From Acidimicrobiales bacterium (lineage in GTDB: Bacteria; Actinomycetota; Acidimicrobiia; Acidimicrobiales; MedAcidi-G1): a stretch of 64,000 nt of DNA. Below the pieces are notes generated by a model. It searched no databases. It was not told the origin of the DNA and saw nothing but the letters and a program-made list of their open reading frames with translations. Below are positions 40,201 through 48,949 of this stretch, one piece after another. Position 1 is the stretch's first letter. Each line of letters opens with the position of its first letter. The stretch lies in contig JASLKK010000006.1 of assembly GCA_030747595.1 (NCBI GenBank), forward strand, positions 100,499 through 164,498, read 5' to 3'. The translations under genes were made by a program, and so were the position numbers.

Positions 40201-40970
40201 TCCGCCAGTTTGTGGTGGGGGACCAGGTCCTCCTGGTCGACCGGAAGCAGCGTCGTTACCTGGTTGAGCTGGAGATTGGGGCGGAGTTCCATTCCCACAC
40301 CGGGGTGATCGCCCACGACGAGATCCTCGGCGCCGACGAGGGCATTGTCCTGCGGTCAAGCCGGGGTTCGATGTTCACCGCCTTCCGCCCGACCATGGCC
40401 GACTACGTGCTCAAGATGCCGCGAGGAGCACAGGTCATCTACCCGAAAGACCTCGGACCGCTCTTGATGCTGGCGGACGTATTCCCCGGGGCCCGGATTC
40501 TGGAGTCGGGCGTGGGCTCGGGCGCATTGTCAATGACTCTTCTCCGGGCTGGAGCTGTGGTCACCGGCCATGAGATTCGCGACGACTTCGCAGCCCGTGC
40601 CGTGGCCAACGTCACCACCATGCTGGGCGACGATGCTCTCGGTCGGTATGACGTCCAGATGCGGAACGCGTATGAGGGAATCTCAGGCAGCGACTACGAC
40701 CGGGTGATCCTCGACCTACCGGAGCCGTGGGAGGTCGTTCCCCACGCGGCCCAGGCGCTCCACGCTGGCGGGATCATCGTGGCCTACACGCCGAGCATCG
40801 TGCAGGCCACCCGTTTCCGTACGGTGCTGGACGAGTACGGGTTCCGATTTGCGGAGACGGTTGAGGTGCTGAACCGCACCTGGCATGTGGACGGCGATGC
40901 CGTCCGACCGGATCACCGGATGGTGGCCCACACGGCGTTTCTAACCCATGCTCGCCTACTGGTTCCGTGA
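40197..40970 (+). CDS. trmI: tRNA (adenine(58)-N1)-methyltransferase TrmI
   Basis: 257 residues. An N-terminal beta domain with FVVGDQVLLVDRKQRRYLVEL is followed by a Rossmann methyltransferase with the family marks YPKDLGPLLMLADVFPGAR, ILESGVGSGALSMTLLRAG (SAM-binding motif I), VTGHEIRDDFA, and VILDLPEPWEVVPHAAQAL with the catalytic D-L-P-x-P. It makes m1A58 in the tRNA T-loop. ATG 40197 overlaps the ttuA-like stop. In other actinobacteria trmI also sits next to the proteasome genes, as here. Confidence 0.95.
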   Translation: MIRQFVVGDQVLLVDRKQRRYLVELEIGAEFHSHTGVIAHDEILGADEGIVLRSSRGSMFTAFRPTMADYVLKMPRGAQVIYPKDLGPLLMLADVFPGARILESGVGSGALSMTLLRAGAVVTGHEIRDDFAARAVANVTTMLGDDALGRYDVQMRNAYEGISGSDYDRVILDLPEPWEVVPHAAQALHAGGIIVAYTPSIVQATRFRTVLDEYGFRFAETVEVLNRTWHVDGDAVRPDHRMVAHTAFLTHARLLVP

Positions 40971-41764
40971 CCGGTCCGCGAGTTGCCCGACCGAGGGTCG
41001 CTCGACTGGCTCTGATGGCGGCGGTGGTGGCGACGTTGGCAGCGGCTCTGACGATCACCCTTGTCGCGGTCGGAGGGTCGGTCGCTGACCGCCCGACCCA
41101 GAATCCATCAGTGGTCGTCGACCCGTCCGAGGTGGGTCCACCACCGGTGGGTCACGGCCTGTCCGACGCCCTGGTGGTCCGCCTGTCGGAATCGATTGTC
41201 GGTGTCCGTGGCCTTGATTGTGGTCGGGCACAGGTCGGCTCAGGCTTTGTGGTTGCTGGTGGCCTGGTGGCGACCAGTGCCCACGTGGTGGCTGGCATCG
41301 CGGCACCGGTGGTGACTGTCGAAGGTGCAGAGGTGGCCACCCGAGTGGTTGGCTTCGATCCGGTGGCCGACCTCGCCGTCCTGGCTCCCGTGAATCACGG
41401 GAAGATGCCCCTCCCCCTTGCGCTGGGCGAGGCGGTTGCTGGGACAGTGGGCGCCATGCTGGTCCACGAGTCGACGGGCCCGCGGCTTGTTCCTGCAGGT
41501 ATTGCCCGACGGATCCGAGCGACAGGGGCTGACATCTATGGTCGAGAGGCCGACGGGCGCGACGCCCTCATTCTCGCAGCGACGGTCGTCGTAGGGCATT
41601 CCGGCGCCGCCGTGGTAGACGGTGCCGGGCGGGTGGTCGGCATCACCTTTTCTCGGGCCCGTGGTGGGTCACCGGTGGCCTACGCCGTCCAGTCCAACGC
41701 GTTGCAAATCCTTCTTGAGCGGGTCCGGTCGAGCCCGGAGCCGGCCGGGCCATGCGTCAACTAG
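40967..41764 (+). CDS. Membrane-anchored trypsin-like serine protease (MarP-like protease domain)
   Basis: 265 residues. One N-terminal membrane helix (about 13-35), a short linker, then a chymotrypsin-fold protease. The catalytic His is in LVATSAHVVAG, Asp in GFDPVADLAVLAP and Ser in VVVGHSGAAVVDGAGRVVG. Two Cys (DCGR and the C-terminal PCVN) may form a disulfide. It resembles the periplasmic protease half of MarP, but the CvpA-like multi-helix domain is absent. GTG 40967 overlaps the trmI stop. It may process envelope proteins under stress; this is inferred from family. Confidence 0.8.
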   Translation: MTGPRVARPRVARLALMAAVVATLAAALTITLVAVGGSVADRPTQNPSVVVDPSEVGPPPVGHGLSDALVVRLSESIVGVRGLDCGRAQVGSGFVVAGGLVATSAHVVAGIAAPVVTVEGAEVATRVVGFDPVADLAVLAPVNHGKMPLPLALGEAVAGTVGAMLVHESTGPRLVPAGIARRIRATGADIYGREADGRDALILAATVVVGHSGAAVVDGAGRVVGITFSRARGGSPVAYAVQSNALQILLERVRSSPEPAGPCVN

Positions 41765-41798
41765 CCCGATTCCGAACCTGGGTACAGGGATCCAGGTC

Positions 41799-41833
41799 CT
41801 AGATCGCCCTAAGGAGCTAGATCGCCCCAAGGA
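41799..41833 (+). repeat. Two-copy 17-bp direct repeat
   Basis: CTAGATCGCCCTAAGGA at 41799-41815 and CTAGATCGCCCCAAGGA at 41817-41833, one mismatch, 18-bp period. It lies in the 164-bp gap between the protease stop and the convergent ferredoxin stop; no other feature was seen there. Confidence 0.6.
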
Positions 41834-41928
41834 AAGGGACGCTGGCCAGGGAGATCACTCTGAGTGCAGGAAATGCGGGGCTCACGGGCCGGAGGCAGTC
41901 CGCCGGCCTGCCATCACGGGAACCGGTG

Positions 41929-42165
41929 TCAGTCGACCTCGATGTAGATGCACTCTCCGGGGCACTCTTCGGCCGACTCGATGGTGGCCTCTTCCTGCCC
42001 GGCGGGCACGGGCACCACGGCCTCGGCACCTCCCGGGTCGCTGAGGATTTTGTCCCCGTCCTTCACGTAGGCCAGGCCGTCGTCCAGGAGGGCAAATACG
42101 TCAGGGGCGATTTCCTCGCACAGGCCATCGCCGGTGCACAGATCTTGGTCGATCCAGACCTTCAT
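41929..42165 (-). CDS. Single-cluster ferredoxin with Asp in the Cys motif
   Basis: 78 residues, acidic. Motif CTGDGLCEEIAPDVF: C-x2-D-x2-C, where Asp stands in for the second Cys, and a distant Cys-Pro pair in ECPGEC. This matches ferredoxins holding a [3Fe-4S] or Asp-ligated [4Fe-4S] cluster, commonly partners of cytochromes P450 and other oxidoreductases. ATG 42165 with AGAGAGGAA upstream; the longer frame to 42333 is not supported. A partner enzyme is not adjacent. Such a ferredoxin gene next to the proteasome locus is probably incidental. Confidence 0.85.
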   Translation of the reverse strand: MKVWIDQDLCTGDGLCEEIAPDVFALLDDGLAYVKDGDKILSDPGGAEAVVPVPAGQEEATIESAEECPGECIYIEVD

Positions 42166-42355
42166 CGTCGGTGAGGTTCCTCTCTGTGGACACGGTCGAC
42201 CGTGCCGAAGTGCTGGGGCCAGGCCGGGGGGACCGACCTCATCCCACGTGGCGAAGACCACCGGGACTGACGAGAGTGTACCTACCCCCCGGGCGTCGTA
42301 ATGCACCCTTCTGGCCGGGGTGACCGCTGGCACTGGCCGCTCCGGAGGCCGGGGC

Positions 42356-42361
42356 TAGGGT
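42356..42361 (+). promoter_or_regulatory. -10 hexamer TAGGGT of the proteasome operon
   Basis: TAGGGT, 6 nt, GTG 42368. No Shine-Dalgarno. Probably drives mpa and the following Pup-proteasome genes. Confidence 0.5.
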
Positions 42362-42367
42362 CGCCTC

Positions 42368-44158
42368 GTGGACGAGATCAAGGTGGAGTCAGCCGACGAC
42401 GACCCGGGGAATACGGGAAGTGGTGTTCCCGTGGACCCTGCGGCCTGCAAGAGCGAGGGTTCGGAACGAGAGGGCCTGGAACGCGAGGTCGCCGAGCTCC
42501 GTCGCCGTCTGGTCGACTCGCCCCGCCAGATCCACCTCCTGGAGTCGGAAGCCCGTGACGCCAGCCGCGAGCTGGCCCGTGCCAATGCTCGGAACCAGAA
42601 GTTGACGGCCACCATCGAGGCGGCGAGAGAGCGAATCACCATATTGCGCGACGAGGTCGAGAAGCTCTCCCAGCCGCCGTCGGCCTACGGGACGGTGCTG
42701 CAGTTAAATGACGACGGTTCGGCTGATGTGCACTCCAGCGGCCGGAAGATGCGCGTCGGCATCCACCCTGAACTGGTTGACGGCCTCCACCCGGGCCAGG
42801 AGGTTGTTCTCAACGACTCCATGAGCATCGTCATGGCCCGAACGCACGACAGCACCGGCGAGGTGGTGACCGTCAAGGAGGTCATGGCCGGTGGTCAGCG
42901 GGCCGTGGTGGTCGGTCGGGGTGACGAGGAACGTGTGGCAGAGCTAGCCGACGAGCTGCTCGGGAGTGGCCTCCGTAGCGGTGATTCGGTGATGATGGAC
43001 CCGCGTTCTGGACTCCTCCTGGAGACCCTTCCTAGGCCCGAAGTCGAGGACCTGGTACTCGAGGAGGTCCCAGACGTCTCCTACGAGGACGTCGGCGGAC
43101 TGGATCGCCAGATCGAACAGATCGTGGACGCCGTGGAGCTGCCGTTTCTGCATCAGGACCTTTTCGCCGAGTACGACCTGCCGGCACCCAAGGGAATATT
43201 GCTGTACGGGCCTCCGGGCTGCGGAAAGACGCTCATTGCCAAGGCGGTGGCCAACTCTCTGGCCGTCAAGGTCTCCGAGGTGTCCGGCGATGAGGAAGCC
43301 CGGAGCTACTTCCTGAACATCAAGGGTCCGGAGCTGTTGAACAAATACGTCGGCGAGACCGAACGCCAGATCCGTCTGGTCTTCCAGCGGGCTCGGGAGA
43401 AGTCCGAGCAGGGCTGGCCAGTCATTGTGTTCTTTGATGAGATGGAATCCCTCTTTCGCACGCGGGGAACCGGTATCAGCTCGGATATCGAGTCGACCAT
43501 CGTGCCCCAGTTGCTTGCCGAGATCGACGGTGTGGAGACGCTCCGCAACGTGATCGTGATCGGAGCGTCGAACCGAGAGGATCTCATTGACCCAGCCATT
43601 CTGCGGCCCGGCCGGCTCGACGTGAAGATCAAGATCGAGCGTCCGGACGCTACGGCTGCTGCGGCCATCTTCTCCCGCTACCTAGTGGGTGACCTGCCCA
43701 TCGACGAGGGCCTGATCGAGACGGTCGGTGGCGGCGACCGCAATAAGGCGGCTATGGCCATGATCGACGAGACTGTGGCCGAGATGTACAGCGACGAGGA
43801 ACAGAACCGCTTCCTCGAGGTGACGTACCAGAACGGCGACAAGGAGGTCCTTCACTTCCGGGACTTCTCCTCGGGGGCCATGGTGGAGAACATCGTTCGC
43901 CGGGCCAAGAAATTGGCCATCAAGCGCCAGTTGGCCGGGGGACCGAGAGGCATTAGGACCGAGGACATGGTGCAGTCAGTTCGTCAGGAGTTCACGGAGC
44001 ACGAGGACCTACCGAACACCACCAACCCCGACGACTGGGCCAAGATTTCTGGCAAGAAGGGGGAGCGGATCGTATACGTGCGGACCCTGGTCTCCAAGAA
44101 GACCGACGAGTCCGGTGGTCGGGCCATCGAAGGCGTCGGCACCGGGCAGTACCTCTAG
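42368..44158 (+). CDS. mpa: Proteasome-associated AAA+ ATPase ARC/Mpa
   Basis: 596 residues. N-terminal coiled coil (about 35-95; contains [19 protein letters not shown]), which binds Pup; a double OB region (about 100-235); then the AAA+ domain with [20 protein letters not shown] (Walker A, residues 281-288), [12 protein letters not shown] (Walker B) and [12 protein letters not shown]. The C-terminus ends GTGQYL, the penultimate-Tyr tail that docks in the 20S alpha ring. It unfolds pupylated proteins and feeds them into PrcAB. GTG 42368 is set by TAGGGT upstream. dop follows after 37 bp. Confidence 0.95.
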   Translation: MDEIKVESADDDPGNTGSGVPVDPAACKSEGSEREGLEREVAELRRRLVDSPRQIHLLESEARDASRELARANARNQKLTATIEAARERITILRDEVEKLSQPPSAYGTVLQLNDDGSADVHSSGRKMRVGIHPELVDGLHPGQEVVLNDSMSIVMARTHDSTGEVVTVKEVMAGGQRAVVVGRGDEERVAELADELLGSGLRSGDSVMMDPRSGLLLETLPRPEVEDLVLEEVPDVSYEDVGGLDRQIEQIVDAVELPFLHQDLFAEYDLPAPKGILLYGPPGCGKTLIAKAVANSLAVKVSEVSGDEEARSYFLNIKGPELLNKYVGETERQIRLVFQRAREKSEQGWPVIVFFDEMESLFRTRGTGISSDIESTIVPQLLAEIDGVETLRNVIVIGASNREDLIDPAILRPGRLDVKIKIERPDATAAAAIFSRYLVGDLPIDEGLIETVGGGDRNKAAMAMIDETVAEMYSDEEQNRFLEVTYQNGDKEVLHFRDFSSGAMVENIVRRAKKLAIKRQLAGGPRGIRTEDMVQSVRQEFTEHEDLPNTTNPDDWAKISGKKGERIVYVRTLVSKKTDESGGRAIEGVGTGQYL

Positions 44159-44195
44159 GGCCTACGCCCTGGACCAGGTTGCCGACCGCTGGACC

Positions 44196-45707
44196 ATGCC
44201 TGTTCCCAAGACGCTCGGCATCGAGACGGAGTACGGCATTGTCCACCGCGGTGTGGCTGACCCCAATCCGATCAGTGCCTCCTCTCTACTCATCAACGCC
44301 TACCTGAGTCAGCGGGCCGAGCCGGGGAGCGGCCCGGGGTCCCCCCGGGTGGGATGGGACTTCGTCGACGAGTCGCCTGCCGTGGACCTCCGTGGTTTCA
44401 CTCCGTTGGACGCCATGGCGCCCGAGATTGAGACCCATCTCGTCAACGCGGTCCTCACAAACGGTGCCCGCTACTACGTGGATCACGCCCACCCTGAGTT
44501 GAGCACACCCGAGTGCGCCGACGCGCTCTCGATCGTGCTCCAAGATCGGGCGGCAGACCACATCCTTATTGAGTCAATGGACGCCGCCAACGCCGTGCTT
44601 CCGGACGGCCAGGAATTGGTGGTGTACAAGAACAACTCGGATGGCAAGGGCAACAGCTACGGCTGCCACGAGAACTACCTGATGGACCGGTCCACGCCGT
44701 TCAGTCGGATTGTCCAGCACGCCACCACGCACTTCGTGACCCGGCAGGTCTTTACCGGGGCAGGCAAGGTGGGATGCGAGTTGCCGTTCCGTGACCGGGA
44801 CTACGTGCCGTTCCAGCTCACCCAACGGGCCGATTTCTTCGAGGAGGAGGTAGGTCTCGAGACGACGTTGAAGCGACCCATTATCAACACTCGCGATGAG
44901 CCACACGCCGACCCGTTGCGCTATCGCCGCCTTCACGTGATCGTGGGCGACGCCAACCTGTGTGAGGTGGCGACCTTCCTCAAGGTGGGGACCACCGCCC
45001 TGGTCCTGGCCATGGTGGAGGAAGACATGATCAATCCCAGCTTGGCTGTCGTGGATCCGGTGCGAGCCATGCAGGCCGTGTCGTGGGATCTCTCGCTTGC
45101 TCGCCCATTGGAGCTCGTCGACGGTCGGACTGCCACGGCGATCGAGGTTCAATGGGAGCTCTTGAAGGCGGCCCGCCGGTACCTCGACGAGCGGGGCCCG
45201 GACATGGTTGGCGGGTCGGTCGCCCACGCGGTTGTCCGAAGGTGGGAAGCGGTCCTGGCCGGCCTCGAGTCCGACCCCGGGTCACTGGCAGGCCAGGTGG
45301 ATTGGGTGACCAAGCGGAGGGTGGTGGAGGGCGTGCGAGACCGTCACGGTCTGGGACCGTCGGATTTGAAGCTGGCCGCCGTGGACCTCCAGTACCACGA
45401 CCTGCGTCCCGACCGTTCGCTTTTCGCCCGGCTGGGGGCCGAGGCTCTGGTCGACCCGGCCGATGCCCGGCTGGCGACCCGCACGCCCCCCAAGGATACC
45501 CGTGCCTATTTCAGGGGACGGTGTCTCGCTCGGTGGCCCGATCAGATCGTGGCCGCCAATTGGGACTCGATGGTGTTTGACGTCGGCGACAATGCCCTGC
45601 GTCGGGTGCCCATGATGGAGCCCTCCCGTGGTACTGAGGAACACGTGGGTACGCTCCTCGACACCTGCGAGACGGTGGAAGAACTGCTTGACCGACTGTC
45701 TGCCTGA
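44196..45707 (+). CDS. dop: Pup deamidase/depupylase Dop
   Basis: 503 residues. Carboxylate-amine-ligase-like fold shared with PafA: LGIETEYGIVHRG at the start (catalytic/metal Glu), then GWDFVDESPAVDLRGF, DHAHPELSTPECADALS and [18 protein letters not shown]. The insert between the first strands, including RAEPGSGPGSPRVGWD, corresponds to the Dop loop that separates it from PafA. ATG 44196 fits homology; the frame is open to 44115. Since Pup here already ends in Glu, Dop probably works mainly as a depupylase. Confidence 0.9.
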   Translation: MPVPKTLGIETEYGIVHRGVADPNPISASSLLINAYLSQRAEPGSGPGSPRVGWDFVDESPAVDLRGFTPLDAMAPEIETHLVNAVLTNGARYYVDHAHPELSTPECADALSIVLQDRAADHILIESMDAANAVLPDGQELVVYKNNSDGKGNSYGCHENYLMDRSTPFSRIVQHATTHFVTRQVFTGAGKVGCELPFRDRDYVPFQLTQRADFFEEEVGLETTLKRPIINTRDEPHADPLRYRRLHVIVGDANLCEVATFLKVGTTALVLAMVEEDMINPSLAVVDPVRAMQAVSWDLSLARPLELVDGRTATAIEVQWELLKAARRYLDERGPDMVGGSVAHAVVRRWEAVLAGLESDPGSLAGQVDWVTKRRVVEGVRDRHGLGPSDLKLAAVDLQYHDLRPDRSLFARLGAEALVDPADARLATRTPPKDTRAYFRGRCLARWPDQIVAANWDSMVFDVGDNALRRVPMMEPSRGTEEHVGTLLDTCETVEELLDRLSA

Positions 45708-45755
45708 TGGCGGTTGATCGGACGAGACCGATGGAGAACGAGTCGAGGTGTATCC

Positions 45756-45959
45756 GTGGCTGAACAGGAACGGCGCCAGCGAGAGGCGGAGTCGACCGAC
45801 GAGGTGGTGGTCGAAGAGGTGGGAGCAGCACCTGGTGCGACCGAGCGCGGTGAACTGCTGAAAGGCGAGTTGGACGACCTGCTTGACGAGATCGACGAGG
45901 TGCTGGAGACCAACGCCGAGGAGTTCGTGAAGAGCTACATCCAGAAGGGTGGCGAGTAG
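45756..45959 (+). CDS. pup: Prokaryotic ubiquitin-like protein Pup
   Basis: 67 residues from GTG 45756, with GAGGTG upstream. Disordered charged N-terminus, then the Mpa-binding coiled helix [20 protein letters not shown] and the C-terminal [15 protein letters not shown]. It ends in Gly-Gly-Glu, the conjugation-ready form, rather than the Gly-Gly-Gln seen in mycobacteria. It is ligated by PafA through the terminal Glu to substrate lysines. Located between dop and prcB as in most actinobacteria. Confidence 0.95.
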   Translation: MAEQERRQREAESTDEVVVEEVGAAPGATERGELLKGELDDLLDEIDEVLETNAEEFVKSYIQKGGE

Positions 45960-45964
45960 GGCTC

Positions 45965-46783
45965 GTGAACCTGCCGCTCTTCCGCCCAGAGGACGATCCG
46001 GGGCCTAGTTTCCTGGGGCTGCTGGGCCACCTGGGCCTCGGGCCGACCGAGTCCTTACGCGTGCCGGCAGGCGTCGAGCCCGGACTGGCACCGCACGCCA
46101 CCACCGTCGTGGCGGTACGCCACATCGACGGGGTGGTTATGGCTGGCGACCGACGAGCAACGTCGGGCAACTTCATCAGCCACCGCTCCATCGAAAAGGT
46201 ATTTCCCGCCGATCGGCATTCCGGCGTGGCCATCAGCGGGACGGCCGGCATTGCCATGGAGATGGTGCGCCTCTTTCAACTTCAGCTCGAACACTATGAA
46301 AAGGTCGAGGGCAAGGCATTGAGCTTGGACGGGAAGGCCAACCAGCTCAGCCAGATGCTTCGCGCCAACCTGCCGTTGGCCATGCAGGGCCTGGTAGTGG
46401 TGCCGCTGTTCGCCGGATACGACCACCGACACGACACCGGACGGCTCTATCAGTACGACGTGACCGGTGGTCGCTACGAGGAACGCGACCACGCTGCGAC
46501 CGGCTCGGGGATGTTGCACGCCTCGACTGTCGTCAAGTTGCGCTACCGCGAGGAGATGACCGAGGACGAGGCGGTGGACGTTGTGGTAGAGGCCCTCTTT
46601 CAGGCCGCTGACGAGGACAGTGCCACTGGTGGTCCTGATCCGATCCGGGGGATCTACCCGGTGGTGGCCAGCATCACCGCAGCGGGCTTCGAGCGCCTCG
46701 ATGACCAACGGGTAGCTGACCGGACCACCGCGCTGCTGGACTCGTTGATCGGCAACCAGACCGGTGGGGACCCCTCATCATGA
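45965..46783 (+). CDS. prcB: 20S proteasome beta subunit
   Basis: 272 residues. A propeptide of 45 residues ends LAPHA, followed by TTVVAVRHIDGVVMAGDRRA, so the nucleophile is Thr46 after autocleavage. SGTAGIAMEMVRLFQLQLEH and the GSGMLHASTVVKLRY region are typical of PrcB. GTG 45965 lies 5 nt after the pup stop, and the stop overlaps the prcA start. Forms the two inner catalytic rings of the proteasome. Confidence 0.95.
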   Translation: MNLPLFRPEDDPGPSFLGLLGHLGLGPTESLRVPAGVEPGLAPHATTVVAVRHIDGVVMAGDRRATSGNFISHRSIEKVFPADRHSGVAISGTAGIAMEMVRLFQLQLEHYEKVEGKALSLDGKANQLSQMLRANLPLAMQGLVVVPLFAGYDHRHDTGRLYQYDVTGGRYEERDHAATGSGMLHASTVVKLRYREEMTEDEAVDVVVEALFQAADEDSATGGPDPIRGIYPVVASITAAGFERLDDQRVADRTTALLDSLIGNQTGGDPSS

Positions 46784-47457
46784 GTATGCCGATGTACGTC
46801 TCGCCCGAACAGGTAATGAAGGACAAGGCGGATTTCGCGCGCAAGGGCATCGCCCGGGGACGTGCCGCCATCGGCTGCACTTTTGCCGATGGAGTCTTGC
46901 TGTGTGCAGAGAACCCATCCAACACTCTTCGCAAGGTCAGTGAGATCTACGACCGCATCGGCTTCGTGGGTGTCGGTCGCTATAACGAGTTCGACAGTCT
47001 TCGCAAGGGCGGCGTGCGCCATGCCGATCTGAAGGGCTACACGTACAGCCGCGAGGATGTCGACGCCCGCTCGTTGGCGAACCTCTACGCGGAGACCCTC
47101 GGCGGGTACTTCACCCACGAACCCAAGCCTCTGGAGATAGAGATGTTGGTCGGCGAGATGGGCGAGAAGCCCGACGGCGACCAACTCTTCCACCTGCTCT
47201 ATGACGGCACGGTGATGGACATGCGGACCTTCGCTGTGATCGGCGGCGAGGCCGATGCCATTCGTGGTCGGTTCGAAGAGACTTGGTCTCGCGACTCTGC
47301 TCTCACGGTGGCGGTTAACGCCGCCGTCATGGCGCTGGCCGGACCGGAGCGGAGCCTGTCGGCCGACGACCTCGAAGTGGCGGTGTTGGCCCGCCCCAAC
47401 AGGCGACGTGCATTCCGACGGATCGAGGGCGACGAGCTGGACGGCCTTCTGGCGTGA
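46780..47457 (+). CDS. prcA: 20S proteasome alpha subunit
   Basis: 225 residues. N-terminal gate region MSMPMYVSPEQVMKDKADFA and RKGIARGRAAIGCTFADGVL, with no propeptide or N-terminal Thr, as expected of the non-catalytic outer ring. VGRYNEFDSLRKGGVRHADL and YTYSREDVDARSLANLYAE follow. Binds the C-terminal tail of Mpa. ATG 46780 overlaps the prcB stop (ATGA), ensuring matched amounts. Confidence 0.95.
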   Translation: MSMPMYVSPEQVMKDKADFARKGIARGRAAIGCTFADGVLLCAENPSNTLRKVSEIYDRIGFVGVGRYNEFDSLRKGGVRHADLKGYTYSREDVDARSLANLYAETLGGYFTHEPKPLEIEMLVGEMGEKPDGDQLFHLLYDGTVMDMRTFAVIGGEADAIRGRFEETWSRDSALTVAVNAAVMALAGPERSLSADDLEVAVLARPNRRRAFRRIEGDELDGLLA

Positions 47458-47519
47458 GCTGGGCCTGGAGCATCGTGGTGCGGCCTGTCGGATCCCGAAA
47501 CTGACCGGTCGGAGACCAC

Positions 47520-48881
47520 GTGCAACGTCGGATCTACGGGATCGAGAACGAGTACGGCATCACCTGCACGGTGGAAGGCTCCCGGCGCCTTAGCCCCGAC
47601 GAGGTGGCCCGCTACCTGTTCCGGAAAGTGGTCTCGTGGGGACGTAGCTCCAACGTCTTTCTGGTGAACGGTGCCCGGCTCTACCTCGACGTCGGATCCC
47701 ACCCCGAGTACGCCACGCCGGAATGTGACTCAGTTCGCCAGGTGGTGACCCACGACAAGGCAGGTGAACGGATCCTCGAACAGTTGGTTGCCAGCGCCGA
47801 GGATCGGCTCCGCGAAGAGGGAATAGACGGAGATGTCTACCTGTTCAAGAACAACACCGACTCGGCCAACAACTCCTATGGCTGCCACGAGAACTACCTG
47901 ACCACCCGACGTGACGAGCAGGCCGAGTATGACGAGGTACTCATCCCGTTCCTGGTTACCCGCCAGATTTGGGCCGGGGCGGGGAAGATCTTCGAGAATG
48001 CCCGCGGCGGGGCGGGCTTCAGCATCAGTCAGCGGGCCGCCCACATATGGGAGGGCGTCTCGAGCGCTACGACGCGGTCCCGCCCCATCATCAACTCCCG
48101 CGACGAGCCGCACGCCGATGCCGAGCGATTCCGTCGACTGCATGTGATCGTAGGCGACTCCAACATGAGCGAGTACGCCGCCTTCCTGAAGGTTGGAGCG
48201 TGTGGACTGCTCCTGCGGATGCTGGAAGAACCCAACGTGGTCTTCCGGGACATGACCTTGGAAAACCCGATCCGGGCCATCCGAGAGATCAGCAACGACC
48301 TGACTTGCAGGCGGCCGGTCCGTCTGGCCAGCGGCCGCGAGATGAGCGCCTTGGATATCCAGCGGGAGTTCCTTGACCGGGCGGCCCGATTCGCTCAGCA
48401 CCGCGAGATGAGCTCCGAGGAGAGCCAGGTGCTCGCGATGTGGGAGCACTGCCTCGACGGGATCGAGAAGGATCCACTGAGTCTGGACCGGGAGTGCGAT
48501 TGGGTGGCCAAGTACCACCTGGTGGATGCCTACCGGGAACGGCACGGACTGGCCCTATCGGACCCCCGGGTGCTCCTGTTGGATCTGCAGTACCACGACG
48601 TGGATAGACGTCGTGGCCTCTACTACCGGATGCAGGACCGCGGGCTAATGGAGCGGATCACGACTGATCGGGAGATTGCCACCGCAGTGGAGGAGGCGCC
48701 ATTCACCACCCGGGCCCGACTCCGTGGCGATTTCATTCGCCGGGCCAAGGAACGGCATCGGGACTTCACGGTGGACTGGGTGCACCTAAAGTTGAACGAC
48801 CAGGCCCAGCGGACCGTGCTTTGCAAGGACCCGTTCCGCTCTGAGGACGACCGGGTGGCCAAGCTCATCGAGTCGCTCTGA
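47520..48881 (+). CDS. pafA: Pup-protein ligase PafA
   Basis: 453 residues. Glutamine-synthetase-like ligase fold: [19 protein letters not shown] (catalytic/metal Glu), [37 protein letters not shown], and a C-terminal Pup-binding domain with [20 protein letters not shown]. Uses ATP to activate the terminal Glu of Pup and join it to lysines. GTG 47520. A gap of 62 bp separates it from prcA. It is homologous to the Dop encoded 3 kb upstream. Confidence 0.95.
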   Translation: MQRRIYGIENEYGITCTVEGSRRLSPDEVARYLFRKVVSWGRSSNVFLVNGARLYLDVGSHPEYATPECDSVRQVVTHDKAGERILEQLVASAEDRLREEGIDGDVYLFKNNTDSANNSYGCHENYLTTRRDEQAEYDEVLIPFLVTRQIWAGAGKIFENARGGAGFSISQRAAHIWEGVSSATTRSRPIINSRDEPHADAERFRRLHVIVGDSNMSEYAAFLKVGACGLLLRMLEEPNVVFRDMTLENPIRAIREISNDLTCRRPVRLASGREMSALDIQREFLDRAARFAQHREMSSEESQVLAMWEHCLDGIEKDPLSLDRECDWVAKYHLVDAYRERHGLALSDPRVLLLDLQYHDVDRRRGLYYRMQDRGLMERITTDREIATAVEEAPFTTRARLRGDFIRRAKERHRDFTVDWVHLKLNDQAQRTVLCKDPFRSEDDRVAKLIESL

Positions 48882-48897
48882 GGCCACGGCTGCTCGT

Positions 48898-48943
48898 CCG
48901 TGGGCTAGCCCTACGGGCGTTATGTCGGTAGTAGGCGTAGGGT
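48898..48943 (+). promoter_or_regulatory. pafBC promoter with palindrome and PafBC-type motif
   Basis: Three elements in order: an imperfect palindrome CCGTGGGCTAGCCCTACGG (48898-48916); TGTCGGT (48923-48929); and TAGGGT (48938-48943), which is 6 nt before the GTG at 48950. TGTCGGT plus TAGGGT resembles the mycobacterial PafBC-dependent RecA-NDp promoter (TTGTCRGTG-N8-TANNNT), with a spacer one base shorter. Autoregulation is inference. Confidence 0.45.
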
Positions 48944-48949
48944 CAGGCC

